Part shown: positions 15,197 through 24,805 of the stretch, piece after piece
Position numbering within the stretch: the first letter of the stretch is position 1
Layout of the letters: each line of letters opens with the position of its first letter
NCBI RefSeq assembly: GCF_009826975.1
Contig: NZ_WUMO01000001.1
Location: forward strand, 124,001-188,000
Direction: 5' to 3'
From: Flavobacterium sp. HBTb2-11-1
GTDB lineage: Bacteria; Bacteroidota; Bacteroidia; Flavobacteriales; Flavobacteriaceae
Length of the DNA: 64,000 nt
The notes under the pieces: model-generated
Told to the model about the DNA's origin: nothing
Seen by the model: the letters and a program-made list of their open reading frames with translations, nothing else
Databases searched by the model: none
Program-made: the position numbers and the translations under genes

Positions 15197-15685
15197 ATGG
15201 CTATTCATAAATTGGATTTAGACGAATTTGACGAAATTGATTATTATTTAATGGCAATTCATACTTCATTAGAAGATTATAGATTAGCCTATTTTATCAA
15301 TAAAATCCTTCCGATCAACTTAAGTAAGAGCAAAAACGAGATCCATGCTCAGACTAAGGAAGGTGAAGCAAATTTTTCGAGATTCTATTATTATGATGAA
15401 GAAAAAGCTGTTTCCTGGAATTTAATTCAGAATAAAAATGAAATCATTTCTGTGAGTACAAATGATTTCCAGAATTTGTTTTCTAATGAAACAAGTGAGG
15501 TTTCGACAACAATTCATTTACTTCCTGAATTCAAAAAAGTCGATTTTTTCTTGAAAATTGATAATGGCGAAGAGGCGCTTAATTTTTCAGAAATTCAACA
15601 AAAATTAAACACAATAGAAAGTATTGTGGCTATTTATGCCGTTGATACAGACAAAATAAAATCAAAAAACAATCTAATTTTTTAA
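15197..15685 (+). CDS. IPExxxVDY family protein
   Basis: 162 aa from ATG 15197 (TTG 15182 rejected: no conserved residues before MAIHKL). The motif that names the family appears as LPEFKKVDFF near residue 110. N-terminal DEFDEIDYYLMAIHTSLEDYRLAYFINK is also conserved in the family. Function is unknown; the gene is typically found between rnc and pyk in flavobacteria, as here. It ends 5 bp before pyk, so co-expression is likely. Confidence 0.85.
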   Translation: MAIHKLDLDEFDEIDYYLMAIHTSLEDYRLAYFINKILPINLSKSKNEIHAQTKEGEANFSRFYYYDEEKAVSWNLIQNKNEIISVSTNDFQNLFSNETSEVSTTIHLLPEFKKVDFFLKIDNGEEALNFSEIQQKLNTIESIVAIYAVDTDKIKSKNNLIF

Positions 15686-15690
15686 AAAAA

Positions 15691-17124
15691 ATGCTAACAA
15701 ACAAGAAAACCAAAATTGTTGCTACACTTGGCCCCGCATGTAGTACAAGAGAGATCATTAAAGATATGATCGATGCAGGTGTTAATGTGTTTAGAATCAA
15801 TTTTTCGCATGCAGATTACGAAGGAGTAAAAGAAAAAATCAATATCATTAGAGGCTTAAACGAAGAGTTTGGTTACACGACAGCAATTTTAGGAGATTTG
15901 CAAGGACCAAAACTTAGAGTTGGTGTAATGGAAGAAGGTACTGTTGTAAACGATGGAGATGAAATTACTTTTACAACTGCTGAAGATATTATCGGAACAT
16001 CAAAAAGAGTGTTCATGAAATATCAGAATTTCCCAAATGATGTTAATCCAGGAGAGCGTATCTTGCTTGATGATGGTAAACTTATTTTCGAAATTGTTTC
16101 TACAGACAAAAAAACAGAAGTTGTTGCTAGAGTTATTCAAGGAGGAGAATTAAAATCTAAAAAAGGAGTTAATCTTCCAAATACAAAAATCTCTTTACCA
16201 GCTTTAACAGAAAAAGATATTGCAGATGCTATTTTTGCAATCGAGCAAAAAGTTGACTGGATCGCACTTTCATTTGTAAAAACTCCTCGCGATTTGCAGG
16301 ATTTACAAGAATTAATTGCAAAACACTCAGAGGTTAAAATTCCAATCGTTGCTAAAATCGAAATGCCAGAAGCTCTTGAGAACATGGATAAAATTGTAGC
16401 ATATTGCGATGGTTTAATGGTTGCTCGTGGAGATCTAGGTGTTGAGCTTCCTGCTCACGAAGTTCCATTGGTACAAAAAGATTTAATTAGAAGAGCTAAA
16501 ACGGCTAGAATTCCGGTTATCGTTGCTACACAAATGATGGAGACAATGATTACAAGTTTAACTCCAACAAGAGCAGAGGTAAACGACGTTGCAAACTCTG
16601 TAATGGACGGTGCAGATGCTGTAATGTTGTCTGGAGAAACTGCTACAGGAAACTACCCAGTGCAAGTAATTCAGAGAATGGCACAAATTTGCGAAGCTGT
16701 AGAAAACTCTCCGCTTATTCAAGTTCCTCAAAATACACCGCAAATTAAAACAAAACGTTTTGTTACTAAAACAGTTTGTCATCAAGCAGCTTTATTAGCA
16801 AATGAAATTGAAGCTAAAGCAATTTGTACTTTGACAAATAGTGGTTATACAGCTTTCCAAATTTCAGCTTGGAGACCATCAACAGCACATATTTTAGTAT
16901 TTACTTCAAACAGAAGAATCTTGACTCAATTAAATTTATTATGGGGAGTTAAATCTTTCTACTATGATAATGAAGAGAGTACAGATGATACTGTAACAGA
17001 TGTAAATCAAATTGCAGTTGACAAAGGTTATGCACAAAAAGGAGATTATTTAATCAACCTTGCTGCAATGCCAATTAAAGATAAAGGAATGGTTAACACG
17101 ATGAGAGTTTCTGAAATCGAATAA
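15691..17124 (+). CDS. pyk: pyruvate kinase
   Basis: 477 aa. Last step of glycolysis: phosphoenolpyruvate plus ADP to pyruvate plus ATP. KTKIVATLGPACSTRE, FRINFSHADYE (substrate-binding), GDLQGPKLRVG, and the active-site signature IPIVAKIEMPEALEN with the catalytic lysine. MVARGDLGVELP and ATQMMETMI follow. The C-terminal domain is of usual size without an extra PEP-utiliser domain. A strong terminator follows. Confidence 0.97.
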   Translation: MLTNKKTKIVATLGPACSTREIIKDMIDAGVNVFRINFSHADYEGVKEKINIIRGLNEEFGYTTAILGDLQGPKLRVGVMEEGTVVNDGDEITFTTAEDIIGTSKRVFMKYQNFPNDVNPGERILLDDGKLIFEIVSTDKKTEVVARVIQGGELKSKKGVNLPNTKISLPALTEKDIADAIFAIEQKVDWIALSFVKTPRDLQDLQELIAKHSEVKIPIVAKIEMPEALENMDKIVAYCDGLMVARGDLGVELPAHEVPLVQKDLIRRAKTARIPVIVATQMMETMITSLTPTRAEVNDVANSVMDGADAVMLSGETATGNYPVQVIQRMAQICEAVENSPLIQVPQNTPQIKTKRFVTKTVCHQAALLANEIEAKAICTLTNSGYTAFQISAWRPSTAHILVFTSNRRILTQLNLLWGVKSFYYDNEESTDDTVTDVNQIAVDKGYAQKGDYLINLAAMPIKDKGMVNTMRVSEIE

Positions 17125-17143
17125 TCACTTCAAATAAATTTTA

Positions 17144-17177
17144 GAAAGCCACTTAATTTTTTAAGTGGCTTTTTTGT
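17144..17177 (+). terminator. terminator after pyk
   Basis: AAGCCACTTAA / TTAAGTGGCTT hairpin followed by a T run. Confidence 0.9.
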
Positions 17178-17276
17178 TTTAAAAAACCAATATCAATTCA
17201 TATTCTGGATTCGATATTTTGTCTTTTCTAGGACTTATTTTAATTTAACTCTCTGATGATTTGACAAAAAAAGCAT

Positions 17277-17350
17277 TGATCAAAAAGATTTTTTGGTTTC
17301 ATTTGACTAAAATTTTGAAAATTGTTTAGTCAAAAAAATCCTTTTGATCA
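17277..17350. promoter_or_regulatory. large imperfect inverted repeat upstream of the sulfatase locus
   Basis: Left arm TGATCAAAAAGATTTTTT...TTGACTAAA and right arm TTTAGTCAAAAAAATC.TTTTGATCA. The left arm has a 9-nt insertion containing GTTTCAT. A terminator hairpin or a protein-binding site are possible. Confidence 0.5.
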
Positions 17351-17416
17351 TCATTTACTTCCTTTTTATTCTTCTTTAAGAAAAAACATAACTGCTTAAC
17401 TTTCTGGTGTTTTGAT

Positions 17417-17442
17417 ATGTTTCATTTTATAAAATGAAACAT
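17417..17442. promoter_or_regulatory. perfect 26-bp palindrome
   Basis: ATGTTTCATTTTA followed directly by its exact reverse complement. Half-site TGTTTCA. Centre 17429/17430. Confidence 0.6.
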
Positions 17443-17465
17443 TTTGGTGCAAATTCTCCAATTTT

Positions 17466-17493
17466 CTTGTTTCATATTATAATATGAAACAAG
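17466..17493. promoter_or_regulatory. perfect 28-bp palindrome
   Basis: CTTGTTTCATATTA followed directly by its exact reverse complement, with the same TGTTTCA half-sites, centred exactly 50 bp after the previous palindrome. A third, wider pair of TGTTTCA / TGAAACA stands at 17571 and 17599-17605. No gene in 17178-17726. Confidence 0.6.
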
Positions 17494-17726
17494 TTCATGC
17501 CTTATAAATTCAATAGTTCGCTCTTTTACTAGTTAAATTTGAGATACTTAAGAAAAAGTTAAAAATATTCTGTTTCAGATTTTAAAACAAAATGAATTTG
17601 AAACATGTAGGAAAAAATACAATCTGTCTTTTTAATATATTTTATAAAAAATAAGAATTATCTTATTTTTGTTTATAGTTTTACACCACATACAGACATA
17701 GAATTATTAACGAATTTTTTATTATC

Positions 17727-19409
17727 ATGAAACAAATCAAATTTAAGTGCCGATTTGCAGATACTTTAAAGGTATTAGCATTGCTGTTTTTTTCTGGAGT
17801 TTCTGTTACAGCACAGAATAAAAAGCCAAATATTCTAGTGCTTTGGGGTGATGATATTGGGACTACCAATATTAGCGCCTATAGTGATGGAGTTATGGGA
17901 TATACAACCCCTAACATTGACCGTTTAGCCAATGAAGGACTAAGATTTTTACATTATTATGGAGAACAAAGCTGTACTGCTGGACGTGCAGCATTTTTAA
18001 CAGGACAGCATGGTCTTCGTACGGGATTAACAAAAGTTGGTTTTCCTGGAGCACCAATGGGAATGAGTCAGTTAGATCCATCAGTGGGAGGAATAATGAA
18101 AAGCTTAGGATATGTGACAGGACAATTTGGTAAAAACCACGTTGGAGATAGAAATGAAAGTTTGCCAACAGTTAATGGTTTTGATGAATTTTTCGGAAAT
18201 CTGTATCACTTAAATGCAGAAGAAGAACCAGAATTGCCAGATTATCCAAAAGATCCAGAGTATTTGAAAAAATTTGGACCACGAGGAGTTTTAAAATGTA
18301 CGGCAACAAATGTTGATGATGCAACAACTGATCCTCGTTTTGGTAGAGTAGGAAAACAAAAAATTGAAGATACAGGAGCACTTACTAAAAAAAGAATGGA
18401 AACGGTTGATGACGAAACATCTGCTGCCGCTATTGATTTTATTAAAAGACAAAGTGCATCCGGAAAACCATTTTTCTGTTGGTTCAACGCTACTCGTATG
18501 CACTTGCGTACACATGTTAGAAAAGAACATAGAGGAAGATATACTCATGGAGACAGCGAATATATTGATGGTATGATCGAACACGATGAAACTATCGGAA
18601 GCATCTTAAAAGCATTAGACGATTTAGGAATTGCAGATAATACAATTGTTGTTTATTCGACAGATAATGGTCCTCATATGAATACATGGCCAGATGCAGC
18701 AATGACACCATATCGTTCAGAAAAAAATACAAACTGGGAGGGAGCTTTCCGTGTACCATGTATCGTTCGTTGGCCAGGTCATATTAAACCAGGTACTGTA
18801 ACGACAGAGTTAATGAGCCACAATGACTGGATTCCGACTTTTGCTTCAATTGCAGGAGAACCAGATATCGTAAATAAACTTCTAAAAGGTTATTCTGCAA
18901 ATGGAAAAACGTACAAAGTGCATTTGGATGGTTATGATCAAAGTAAATTTTTAGAGGGCAAAACTCCAAAAAGCGCCAGAGATAAATTCTTTTATACAGA
19001 TGACGATGGTTTACTAGTTGGTTTAAGAGAGGGAGATTATAAATACGTTTTTGCAGAGCAGCGTCTTGAAGGTACAATGGGAGTTTGGGCTGAACCATTT
19101 ACTAAACTGCGTTTGCAAAAGATATTCAATTTATATCAAGATCCTTTTGAAAGAGCCGATATTACGTCTAATTCATTTTGGGAATGGCAGTTGAATCACG
19201 TGCAGATGATGTACGGAGCAATACAAGATGTGGTTGTTTTTGCAGAAACATTCAAAGATTATCCTCCAAGATCAATCCCACCGAGTTTCTCTGCTTATAC
19301 TATTATGGAGGAAGCGATGAAAGATATTAAAGCTAAACAGTATATAGAGAAAAATGTAATGCCTAAAATAAAAGAAGAAGAAGAGGCAGCTTCAAAAAAG
19401 AAAAAATAA
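17727..19409 (+). CDS. exported sulfatase, locus copy 1
   Basis: 560 aa. Signal peptide to about residue 30 (cleavage after TAQ). The alkaline-phosphatase-fold sulfatase core starts KPNILVLWGDDIGTTN (metal-binding aspartates) and has the formylglycine motif SCTAGRAAFLTG with Cys83. Further metal and substrate ligands lie in GQFGKNHVGD and YSTDNGPH. Cys83 must be oxidised to formylglycine by an FGE or anaerobic sulfatase maturase, neither encoded in the window. It hydrolyses sulfate esters in the periplasm; the substrate is unknown. The C-terminus ends in a lysine/glutamate-rich tail. Confidence 0.9.
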   Translation: MKQIKFKCRFADTLKVLALLFFSGVSVTAQNKKPNILVLWGDDIGTTNISAYSDGVMGYTTPNIDRLANEGLRFLHYYGEQSCTAGRAAFLTGQHGLRTGLTKVGFPGAPMGMSQLDPSVGGIMKSLGYVTGQFGKNHVGDRNESLPTVNGFDEFFGNLYHLNAEEEPELPDYPKDPEYLKKFGPRGVLKCTATNVDDATTDPRFGRVGKQKIEDTGALTKKRMETVDDETSAAAIDFIKRQSASGKPFFCWFNATRMHLRTHVRKEHRGRYTHGDSEYIDGMIEHDETIGSILKALDDLGIADNTIVVYSTDNGPHMNTWPDAAMTPYRSEKNTNWEGAFRVPCIVRWPGHIKPGTVTTELMSHNDWIPTFASIAGEPDIVNKLLKGYSANGKTYKVHLDGYDQSKFLEGKTPKSARDKFFYTDDDGLLVGLREGDYKYVFAEQRLEGTMGVWAEPFTKLRLQKIFNLYQDPFERADITSNSFWEWQLNHVQMMYGAIQDVVVFAETFKDYPPRSIPPSFSAYTIMEEAMKDIKAKQYIEKNVMPKIKEEEEAASKKKK

Positions 19410-19470
19410 ATCATAACAAAAGAGATTCAGGTTGAAAAATCTGGGTCTCTTTTACTAACATAAAAACATC

Positions 19471-20487
19471 ATGAAAAAAAGTATATATATATTGTCTCTG
19501 GTGGCTTTGTTTTTCTTTTCCTGTAAAAAATCGGATACAGTAACTTCTCCAACAGAAAATAAACAAACAGAAGCTGCAGCAAATAACGGCGATCCATTGC
19601 CAAGCTGGAATGACGGAGCTTTAAAAAAAGACATTATTGCTTATGTTGAAAAAGTAACAAAAGAAGGAAGTCCTGATTTTATTCCGGTAGAAGACAGAAT
19701 TGCGACTTTTGATAATGATGGAACATTATGGGCTGAAAAACCATATGTACAAGAACTTTTTGCTTTTTATAGAGTAAAAAAAATGGTAGAAGCCAAACCG
19801 GAATTGGCACAAAAACAGCCTTTTAAAGCAGTTATAGAAAAAGACAAAACCTTCTTTGAAAAAGGAGGCGATAAAGCACTTATAGAATTGGTTGCAGCCA
19901 CTCATACCGGAATGACAGAAGATGAATTTGAGGCTTCAGTGAATGACTTTTTTAAAAGTGCACAATATCCAGGTAAAAATGTTCCGGTAAAACAAATACG
20001 TTATCAACCGCAATTAGAACTGCTGAATTATCTCCGTGCCAACGGATTTAAAACTTATATCGTTACTGGAGGAACAATTGAAGTGGTGCGAGCAATATCT
20101 CAAGATTTTTACGGAATTCCAAAAGATCAAGTTGTGGGAACTTCTTTCAAATATAAATACGATGCAGCTAAAAATGCAGTGCAACGAGAAGCCGCTTTAG
20201 ATCATTTTAATGATAAAGAAGGGAAACCTGTTGGTATTCAGTTGCACATTGGACAGCGACCTGTTTTTGCCTGCGGTAACGAAGGTGGTGCAGGAGATAT
20301 TGCGATGCTGAAATATTCTCAAGGGAATAAATATCCTTCTTTTCAATTGCTTGTAAATCATAATGATTCAATAAGAGAATACAAATATCAAGAAAAGGAT
20401 AATGCTTCATTAAATGCCGCTGCAAAAAACAAATGGCATGTGGTAGATATGCAGAAAGACTGGAAAAAAGTTTTTGCAGACAATTAG
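19471..20487 (+). CDS. HAD-superfamily hydrolase, lipoprotein
   Basis: 338 aa. Lipoprotein signal peptide with lipobox FFSC at Cys18, then a low-complexity linker. HAD motif I is FDNDGTLW with the nucleophile Asp81; motif II is YIVTGGTIEVV; motif IV lies in ACGNEGGAGDIAMLKY. The family resembles phosphoserine-phosphatase-like exported hydrolases. A phosphatase acting outside the inner membrane is likely; the substrate is unknown. It lies 61 bp after the sulfatase, with no strong terminator between, so the two are probably in one operon. Confidence 0.85.
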   Translation: MKKSIYILSLVALFFFSCKKSDTVTSPTENKQTEAAANNGDPLPSWNDGALKKDIIAYVEKVTKEGSPDFIPVEDRIATFDNDGTLWAEKPYVQELFAFYRVKKMVEAKPELAQKQPFKAVIEKDKTFFEKGGDKALIELVAATHTGMTEDEFEASVNDFFKSAQYPGKNVPVKQIRYQPQLELLNYLRANGFKTYIVTGGTIEVVRAISQDFYGIPKDQVVGTSFKYKYDAAKNAVQREAALDHFNDKEGKPVGIQLHIGQRPVFACGNEGGAGDIAMLKYSQGNKYPSFQLLVNHNDSIREYKYQEKDNASLNAAAKNKWHVVDMQKDWKKVFADN

Positions 20488-20578
20488 ATTGAGTTAGTTA
20501 AAATTGAAGTGAAACAGTTTATTGGTTGGCTGTTTCATTTTGATTTTAAAATGTTTACAAAATTTTAAAAGAACGCCT

Positions 20579-21397
20579 ATGGAGTTTCATAAATTTATTA
20601 GATTACTATTGGGTACAATCTCTTTCGTTGTAAGCTATAGTTCTTATGCTCAAGAAGAACATAAACCAGGAAATAGTCCTCAGGAACTGGCTGATAAATT
20701 GGCAAATCCAGTGGCGAGTTTAATTAGTGTGCCACTTCAGAATAATTTGAATTATGGAATCGGACCATACAATGGCGTCAAATATACGGTTAATATTCAG
20801 CCCGTTATTCCATTTAAATTGAGTGACAACCTAAACTTAATAAGCCGATGGATTTTGCCGGTTGTAGATCAGCGAAATATAACTGGATTAAATACACACG
20901 AATTTGGTTTGAGCGATGCCACAGTGACAGCATTTCTTGCTCCAAAAACTGAAAAAATAATCTATGGAGTCGGACCAGCATTTTTAGTACCAACGGCTAC
21001 AGATAAATTATTAGGAACAGAAAAATTTGGTGTCGGACCAAGCGTTTTAGTAATGCATCAGGGCAAAGGCCTTTCGGTTGGTTTTATTGCCAATCAGATC
21101 TGGTCTGTAGCTGGAGCCTCTGACCGTGCTGATTTTAATCAGTTTTACACCCAGATATTTCTTTCGCACAGTTATAAAAGTGGTGCCAACTGGGGCGTAA
21201 ATGCCGAAATTACCCAAAACTGGGAAGGAAATACTACTTTAATCTCTTTAAACCCAATGATGGGGGGTATTACCAAATTTGGTGACCAAGTGGTACAGTT
21301 TTCAGTTCAACCACTTATTCCGATTGTGGGACATCAGGCCATAAAACCCGATTGGGGCTTGAGAGCTGTAATTTCTTTTGTGTTTCCTGGATCATAA
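20579..21397 (+). CDS. outer-membrane beta-barrel protein, transporter-like
   Basis: 272 aa from ATG 20579 (the upstream TTG gives no signal peptide). Signal peptide to about residue 24 (SSYAQ). The mature part is built of alternating strands (YTVNIQPVIPFKLSDNLNL, EFGLSDATVTAFLAP, IIYGVGPAFLVPTATD) and ends in phenylalanine-containing IAF-type strand VISFVFPGS. It resembles the small barrels often annotated as neuromedin U or phenol-degradation MetA-type. A passive channel role in this locus is inference. Confidence 0.7.
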   Translation: MEFHKFIRLLLGTISFVVSYSSYAQEEHKPGNSPQELADKLANPVASLISVPLQNNLNYGIGPYNGVKYTVNIQPVIPFKLSDNLNLISRWILPVVDQRNITGLNTHEFGLSDATVTAFLAPKTEKIIYGVGPAFLVPTATDKLLGTEKFGVGPSVLVMHQGKGLSVGFIANQIWSVAGASDRADFNQFYTQIFLSHSYKSGANWGVNAEITQNWEGNTTLISLNPMMGGITKFGDQVVQFSVQPLIPIVGHQAIKPDWGLRAVISFVFPGS

Positions 21398-21410
21398 TAT
21401 TTTATCAAGA

Positions 21411-22811
21411 ATGGCTGATGTACTTAAAAATACAGACGAAATTAAGTTTGATCCTATTGCATCAAAGGCGCAGCGTTATGAAAAAGGCGTTTCGATTAGA
21501 AAAAAAACGCCTTTAGCAAAACATCAGGAATGGAACTCTTTTAAAAACCGAAAAGATCCTGTAGATATTTTAATTCAAACTAGCGAGGGAAGAGTTGAAA
21601 GTCTACTGCCAATTCGATACAGAAGAATGATGGAATCTCCTTTTGCATTTTACAGAGGTGCCGCTGCGATTATGGCTGCCGATTTGGCTCATACTTCTGT
21701 TTCTGGAATAAATCTTCAGCTTTGCGGCGATTGTCACTTGATGAATTTTGGCGGATTTGCAACTCCAGAACGAAAATTGGTTTTTGATATTAATGATTTT
21801 GATGAAACTTTTCCAGGGCCTTGGGAATGGGATATAAAAAGACTTGCAGCCAGTTTTGTTATTGCTGGAAGATGGCGAAAATTCTCCCATAAAAACTGTA
21901 AAGAATTTGCTTGGAATGTTGCAGAGAGTTACAAACGGCACATGATAGATTACAGCAAACTTTCAGCACTTCAGATTTGGTATGCCGATATTGATCTAGC
22001 AGAACTGATCGAATTAGGCCGAGATAAAGAATTTAAAGAATTTGACCAGAAAAGAATTAAAAAGGCATCAGAGTACACCGCTCACGAAAAAGAGTTTGCA
22101 AAGATGACTTATTTTGATGGCGCCAGAGCCCGTATTAAAGATGATCCGCCATTGATATTTCACCCAAGCGGAGAACTTGAAAAACAAGTGGCTAAAGAAG
22201 GCGAAATTATCCATAATAGATATCTAGAATCGCTTTCAGAAGAAAAGCAGATTTTGTTAAACCGATACATGCTTCATGATATTGTTATAAAAGTAGTGGG
22301 TGTTGGCAGTGTTGGAACATTGTGTGGCATTAGTCTGCTAATGTCGGCAACTGGAGAACCTATTTTTTTACAGTTTAAAGAAGCCCGAAAAAGTGTATTA
22401 GAAGGGAATGTAAAAATAAAAGGGAAATACAGCCATCAGGGTGAGAGAATTGTAATGGGGCAAAAGCTAATGCAGTCTGCATCGGATATGTTTTTGGGAT
22501 GGACAGACGACAGTAAAAATAGATTTTTTTACATCCGTCAGCTGAGAGATGCCAAAGTAAAACCAGTTCTAGAAGTGATGAAATCTAAAAATATGGCAGA
22601 ATATGCCAAAGCTTGCGGATGGGCACTTGCAAGAGCTCACGCGCGTTCTGGAGATCCTTCAATGATTTCGGGATATATTGGAGACACAGACGAATTTGCC
22701 GATGCCATTTCGGAATTTTCGGTTTTATACGCTGATCAAAACGAGTCAGATTATAATAAAATGCTGGAAGCGATAAAACAAGGAAGATTACCAATTTCAG
22801 AAGAATTATAA
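21411..22811 (+). CDS. DUF2252 family protein
   Basis: 466 aa from ATG 21411, 13 bp after the barrel gene. Signature segments of DUF2252: MMESPFAFYRGAAAIMAADL, LCGDCHLMNFGGFATPE, FDINDFDETFPGPWEWDIKRL and C-terminal ALARAHARSGDP. The pattern HLxNFG ... DxNDFD ... RAHA resembles kinase-like phosphotransferase folds (HxDxxxxN-type catalytic region), so ATP-dependent activity is possible but unproven. No signal peptide, so cytoplasmic, unlike its exported neighbours. Confidence 0.88.
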   Translation: MADVLKNTDEIKFDPIASKAQRYEKGVSIRKKTPLAKHQEWNSFKNRKDPVDILIQTSEGRVESLLPIRYRRMMESPFAFYRGAAAIMAADLAHTSVSGINLQLCGDCHLMNFGGFATPERKLVFDINDFDETFPGPWEWDIKRLAASFVIAGRWRKFSHKNCKEFAWNVAESYKRHMIDYSKLSALQIWYADIDLAELIELGRDKEFKEFDQKRIKKASEYTAHEKEFAKMTYFDGARARIKDDPPLIFHPSGELEKQVAKEGEIIHNRYLESLSEEKQILLNRYMLHDIVIKVVGVGSVGTLCGISLLMSATGEPIFLQFKEARKSVLEGNVKIKGKYSHQGERIVMGQKLMQSASDMFLGWTDDSKNRFFYIRQLRDAKVKPVLEVMKSKNMAEYAKACGWALARAHARSGDPSMISGYIGDTDEFADAISEFSVLYADQNESDYNKMLEAIKQGRLPISEEL

Positions 22812-22915
22812 TTTATATAAAAACATTAATCCGAAAATAAAGCTACTAGTTGCTATATATTAAAGGATTGATTTATTACGTCGTTTTTTAATTTGTTAAT
22901 CTAAAAAATTGTGTC

Positions 22916-24460
22916 ATGAAAAAGTTCAAATTTTCGATCCTATTCTTAGGATTATTTACAATTTATTCGTCAAATCTTCAAGCGCAGACAAAACCAAATG
23001 TAATAGTTATAATGACAGATGATGTTGGCTGGGGTGACTTAGGTTGTTATGGCGGAGGGGTTATGAGGGGTGCACCAACACCCAATCTTGATCGTATGGC
23101 TGCTGAAGGAACCAGATTTGTAAATTATTACGGACAATCAAGTTGTACAGCAGGAAGAGCTTCGTTTATTACAGGAAGAATACCAGTTCGTTCAGCACTA
23201 TCGGCAGTATTAGTCCCAGGAGATCCAAACGGGCTTTCAAAAGAGACCCCTACCATTGCCCAAGCCATGAAAAAAGCGGGCTATTCAACAGCTTTTGTTG
23301 GTAAATGGCATTTAGGAGATAAAGAAGAAAATTACCCTATCGCGCACGGATATGACGAAATGTTTCATATGCTTCCATACTACGCCGGAGTATATGCTTA
23401 TGATGATAAAACACTTCATCCGAATTTCCCATCAGATGATGCCGAATTTCAAAAAGTATGGAATTCAATAAATCTAGGAGAGTTTGAAGGTAAAGCTGGG
23501 CAAAAAGCAAAAGTTGTAAAACAAAAAGTAGGATTTGCAGATTTAGCAACTGTAGATGACGAAATGCGTGCAACAACTGTAAATTACATAAAAGAACATG
23601 CAAAAGACAGTAAGCCATTTTTTGCAACAGTTTGTTTTGAAAAAGTTCATAATCCAAATAATCCCTCACCGCGATGGAAAGGAAAATCTCCCGGAGGAGG
23701 AAATTACCTTGACGCTTTAATGGAAATGGATGATAATTGTGGGCAAATTATACAAGCAGTTCGAGATGCTGGAATAGAAAAAAATACATTAATAGTTTGG
23801 ACAACAGATAACGGAGCCTGGGTTGATGCATGGCCAGATGCAGGTTATACACCTTTTAGAGGAATGAAAGGTTCTGTATATGAAGGAGGTTTTCGCTGTC
23901 CGGCACTTGCTTGGTGGCCAGGTCATATAAAAGCAGGTTCTCTAAATACAGATATGTTTTCTCATATGGATTGGTGGCCAACGATTGCTTCAATTATAGG
24001 GCAGCCTGTTCCTGGTCACGAATTTAAAGATAATAATGGAAGTCCAATTATTTTTGATGGATTAGATCTGAGTGCTTCTTTATTAGGAACAGGTCCAGGA
24101 ACACGCCAAGATTTTTATTTTTTTGCAGGACAGGCTTTTGGAGCAGTTCGTGTTAAAAACTTCAAATTTCTTTTTACTGCAAAAGATTCATGGCTAGGAA
24201 CAGATAAACCATTAAAGGTAGTAGCAACTTATGATTTGCTATGGGATCCAGCAGAACAATATGATATGACTTTTAATGGAGCGGCACCAGATAATGGAAA
24301 TTCAAAAGGACATTTTAGCGGATCAGATAATGGATGGGCAGGAATGTATATGGCTCCTCGTGTTATAAAATTGTTTGAAGAAATGAAGAAGTTTCCAAAC
24401 AAAAAGTATATCCCTTTTGGAGAAGGTTTAAATAAAATTATTCCAGAAGAAAACAAATAA
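22916..24460 (+). CDS. exported arylsulfatase, locus copy 2
   Basis: 514 aa. Signal peptide to about residue 24 (LQAQ). KPNVIVIMTDDVGWGDLG (metal ligands), the formylglycine motif SSCTAGRASFITGR with Cys77, AFVGKWHLGD, and WTTDNGAWVDAWPDAGYTP. Both sulfatases of the locus share CTAGR instead of the classical CxPSR and belong to one subfamily. They differ enough in length and loops to be diverged paralogues, perhaps with different substrates. Confidence 0.92.
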   Translation: MKKFKFSILFLGLFTIYSSNLQAQTKPNVIVIMTDDVGWGDLGCYGGGVMRGAPTPNLDRMAAEGTRFVNYYGQSSCTAGRASFITGRIPVRSALSAVLVPGDPNGLSKETPTIAQAMKKAGYSTAFVGKWHLGDKEENYPIAHGYDEMFHMLPYYAGVYAYDDKTLHPNFPSDDAEFQKVWNSINLGEFEGKAGQKAKVVKQKVGFADLATVDDEMRATTVNYIKEHAKDSKPFFATVCFEKVHNPNNPSPRWKGKSPGGGNYLDALMEMDDNCGQIIQAVRDAGIEKNTLIVWTTDNGAWVDAWPDAGYTPFRGMKGSVYEGGFRCPALAWWPGHIKAGSLNTDMFSHMDWWPTIASIIGQPVPGHEFKDNNGSPIIFDGLDLSASLLGTGPGTRQDFYFFAGQAFGAVRVKNFKFLFTAKDSWLGTDKPLKVVATYDLLWDPAEQYDMTFNGAAPDNGNSKGHFSGSDNGWAGMYMAPRVIKLFEEMKKFPNKKYIPFGEGLNKIIPEENK

Positions 24461-24617
24461 ATTTATAAAGAAAACATAATCGAAGGCTTCTAAACAGACG
24501 AAATCTGGATAAAACTTTTTGTTTGATAGTACACTTACATAGTCGCACAAGGTTAATAAATTCTAAAGCAGGATATGGAAAATCGATAAAAACGAGGAGG
24601 AGTATTGTTAAAGTAAG

Positions 24618-24664
24618 ATTTTATTTATTTAATACTGTTAATTAAATAAAATGATTTATCTTTG
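24618..24664 (+). promoter_or_regulatory. inverted repeat and -7 element before the DUF4136 gene
   Basis: A 15-bp inverted repeat with one mismatch (ATTTTATTTATTTAA / TTAATTAAATAAAAT, loop 5 nt, 24618-24652) is followed by TATCTTTG (24657-24664), a match to TAnnTTTG. An operator next to the promoter is possible. The 345-bp gap 24461-24805 holds nothing else I can identify. Confidence 0.45.
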
Positions 24665-24805
24665 AGAGTGATGCAAGTAATTGTTTAGTAGCTGTTTGTG
24701 TTATATAATCAATTATTGGCATCTTTTAGCCCCTACGTTCAAGATTTTTACGTTTTTAAATTCGAGTTAAACTGATTTAATTATTAATTTAATAAATACC
24801 ACAAC

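Noticed and set aside
17277..17605. Insertion sequence ends
   Set aside because: No transposase gene and no target-site duplication; palindromes are symmetrical rather than terminal.
18242..18584. Long open frames antisense to the first sulfatase
   Set aside because: Low-stop shadows of a strongly coding plus strand; no family signature.
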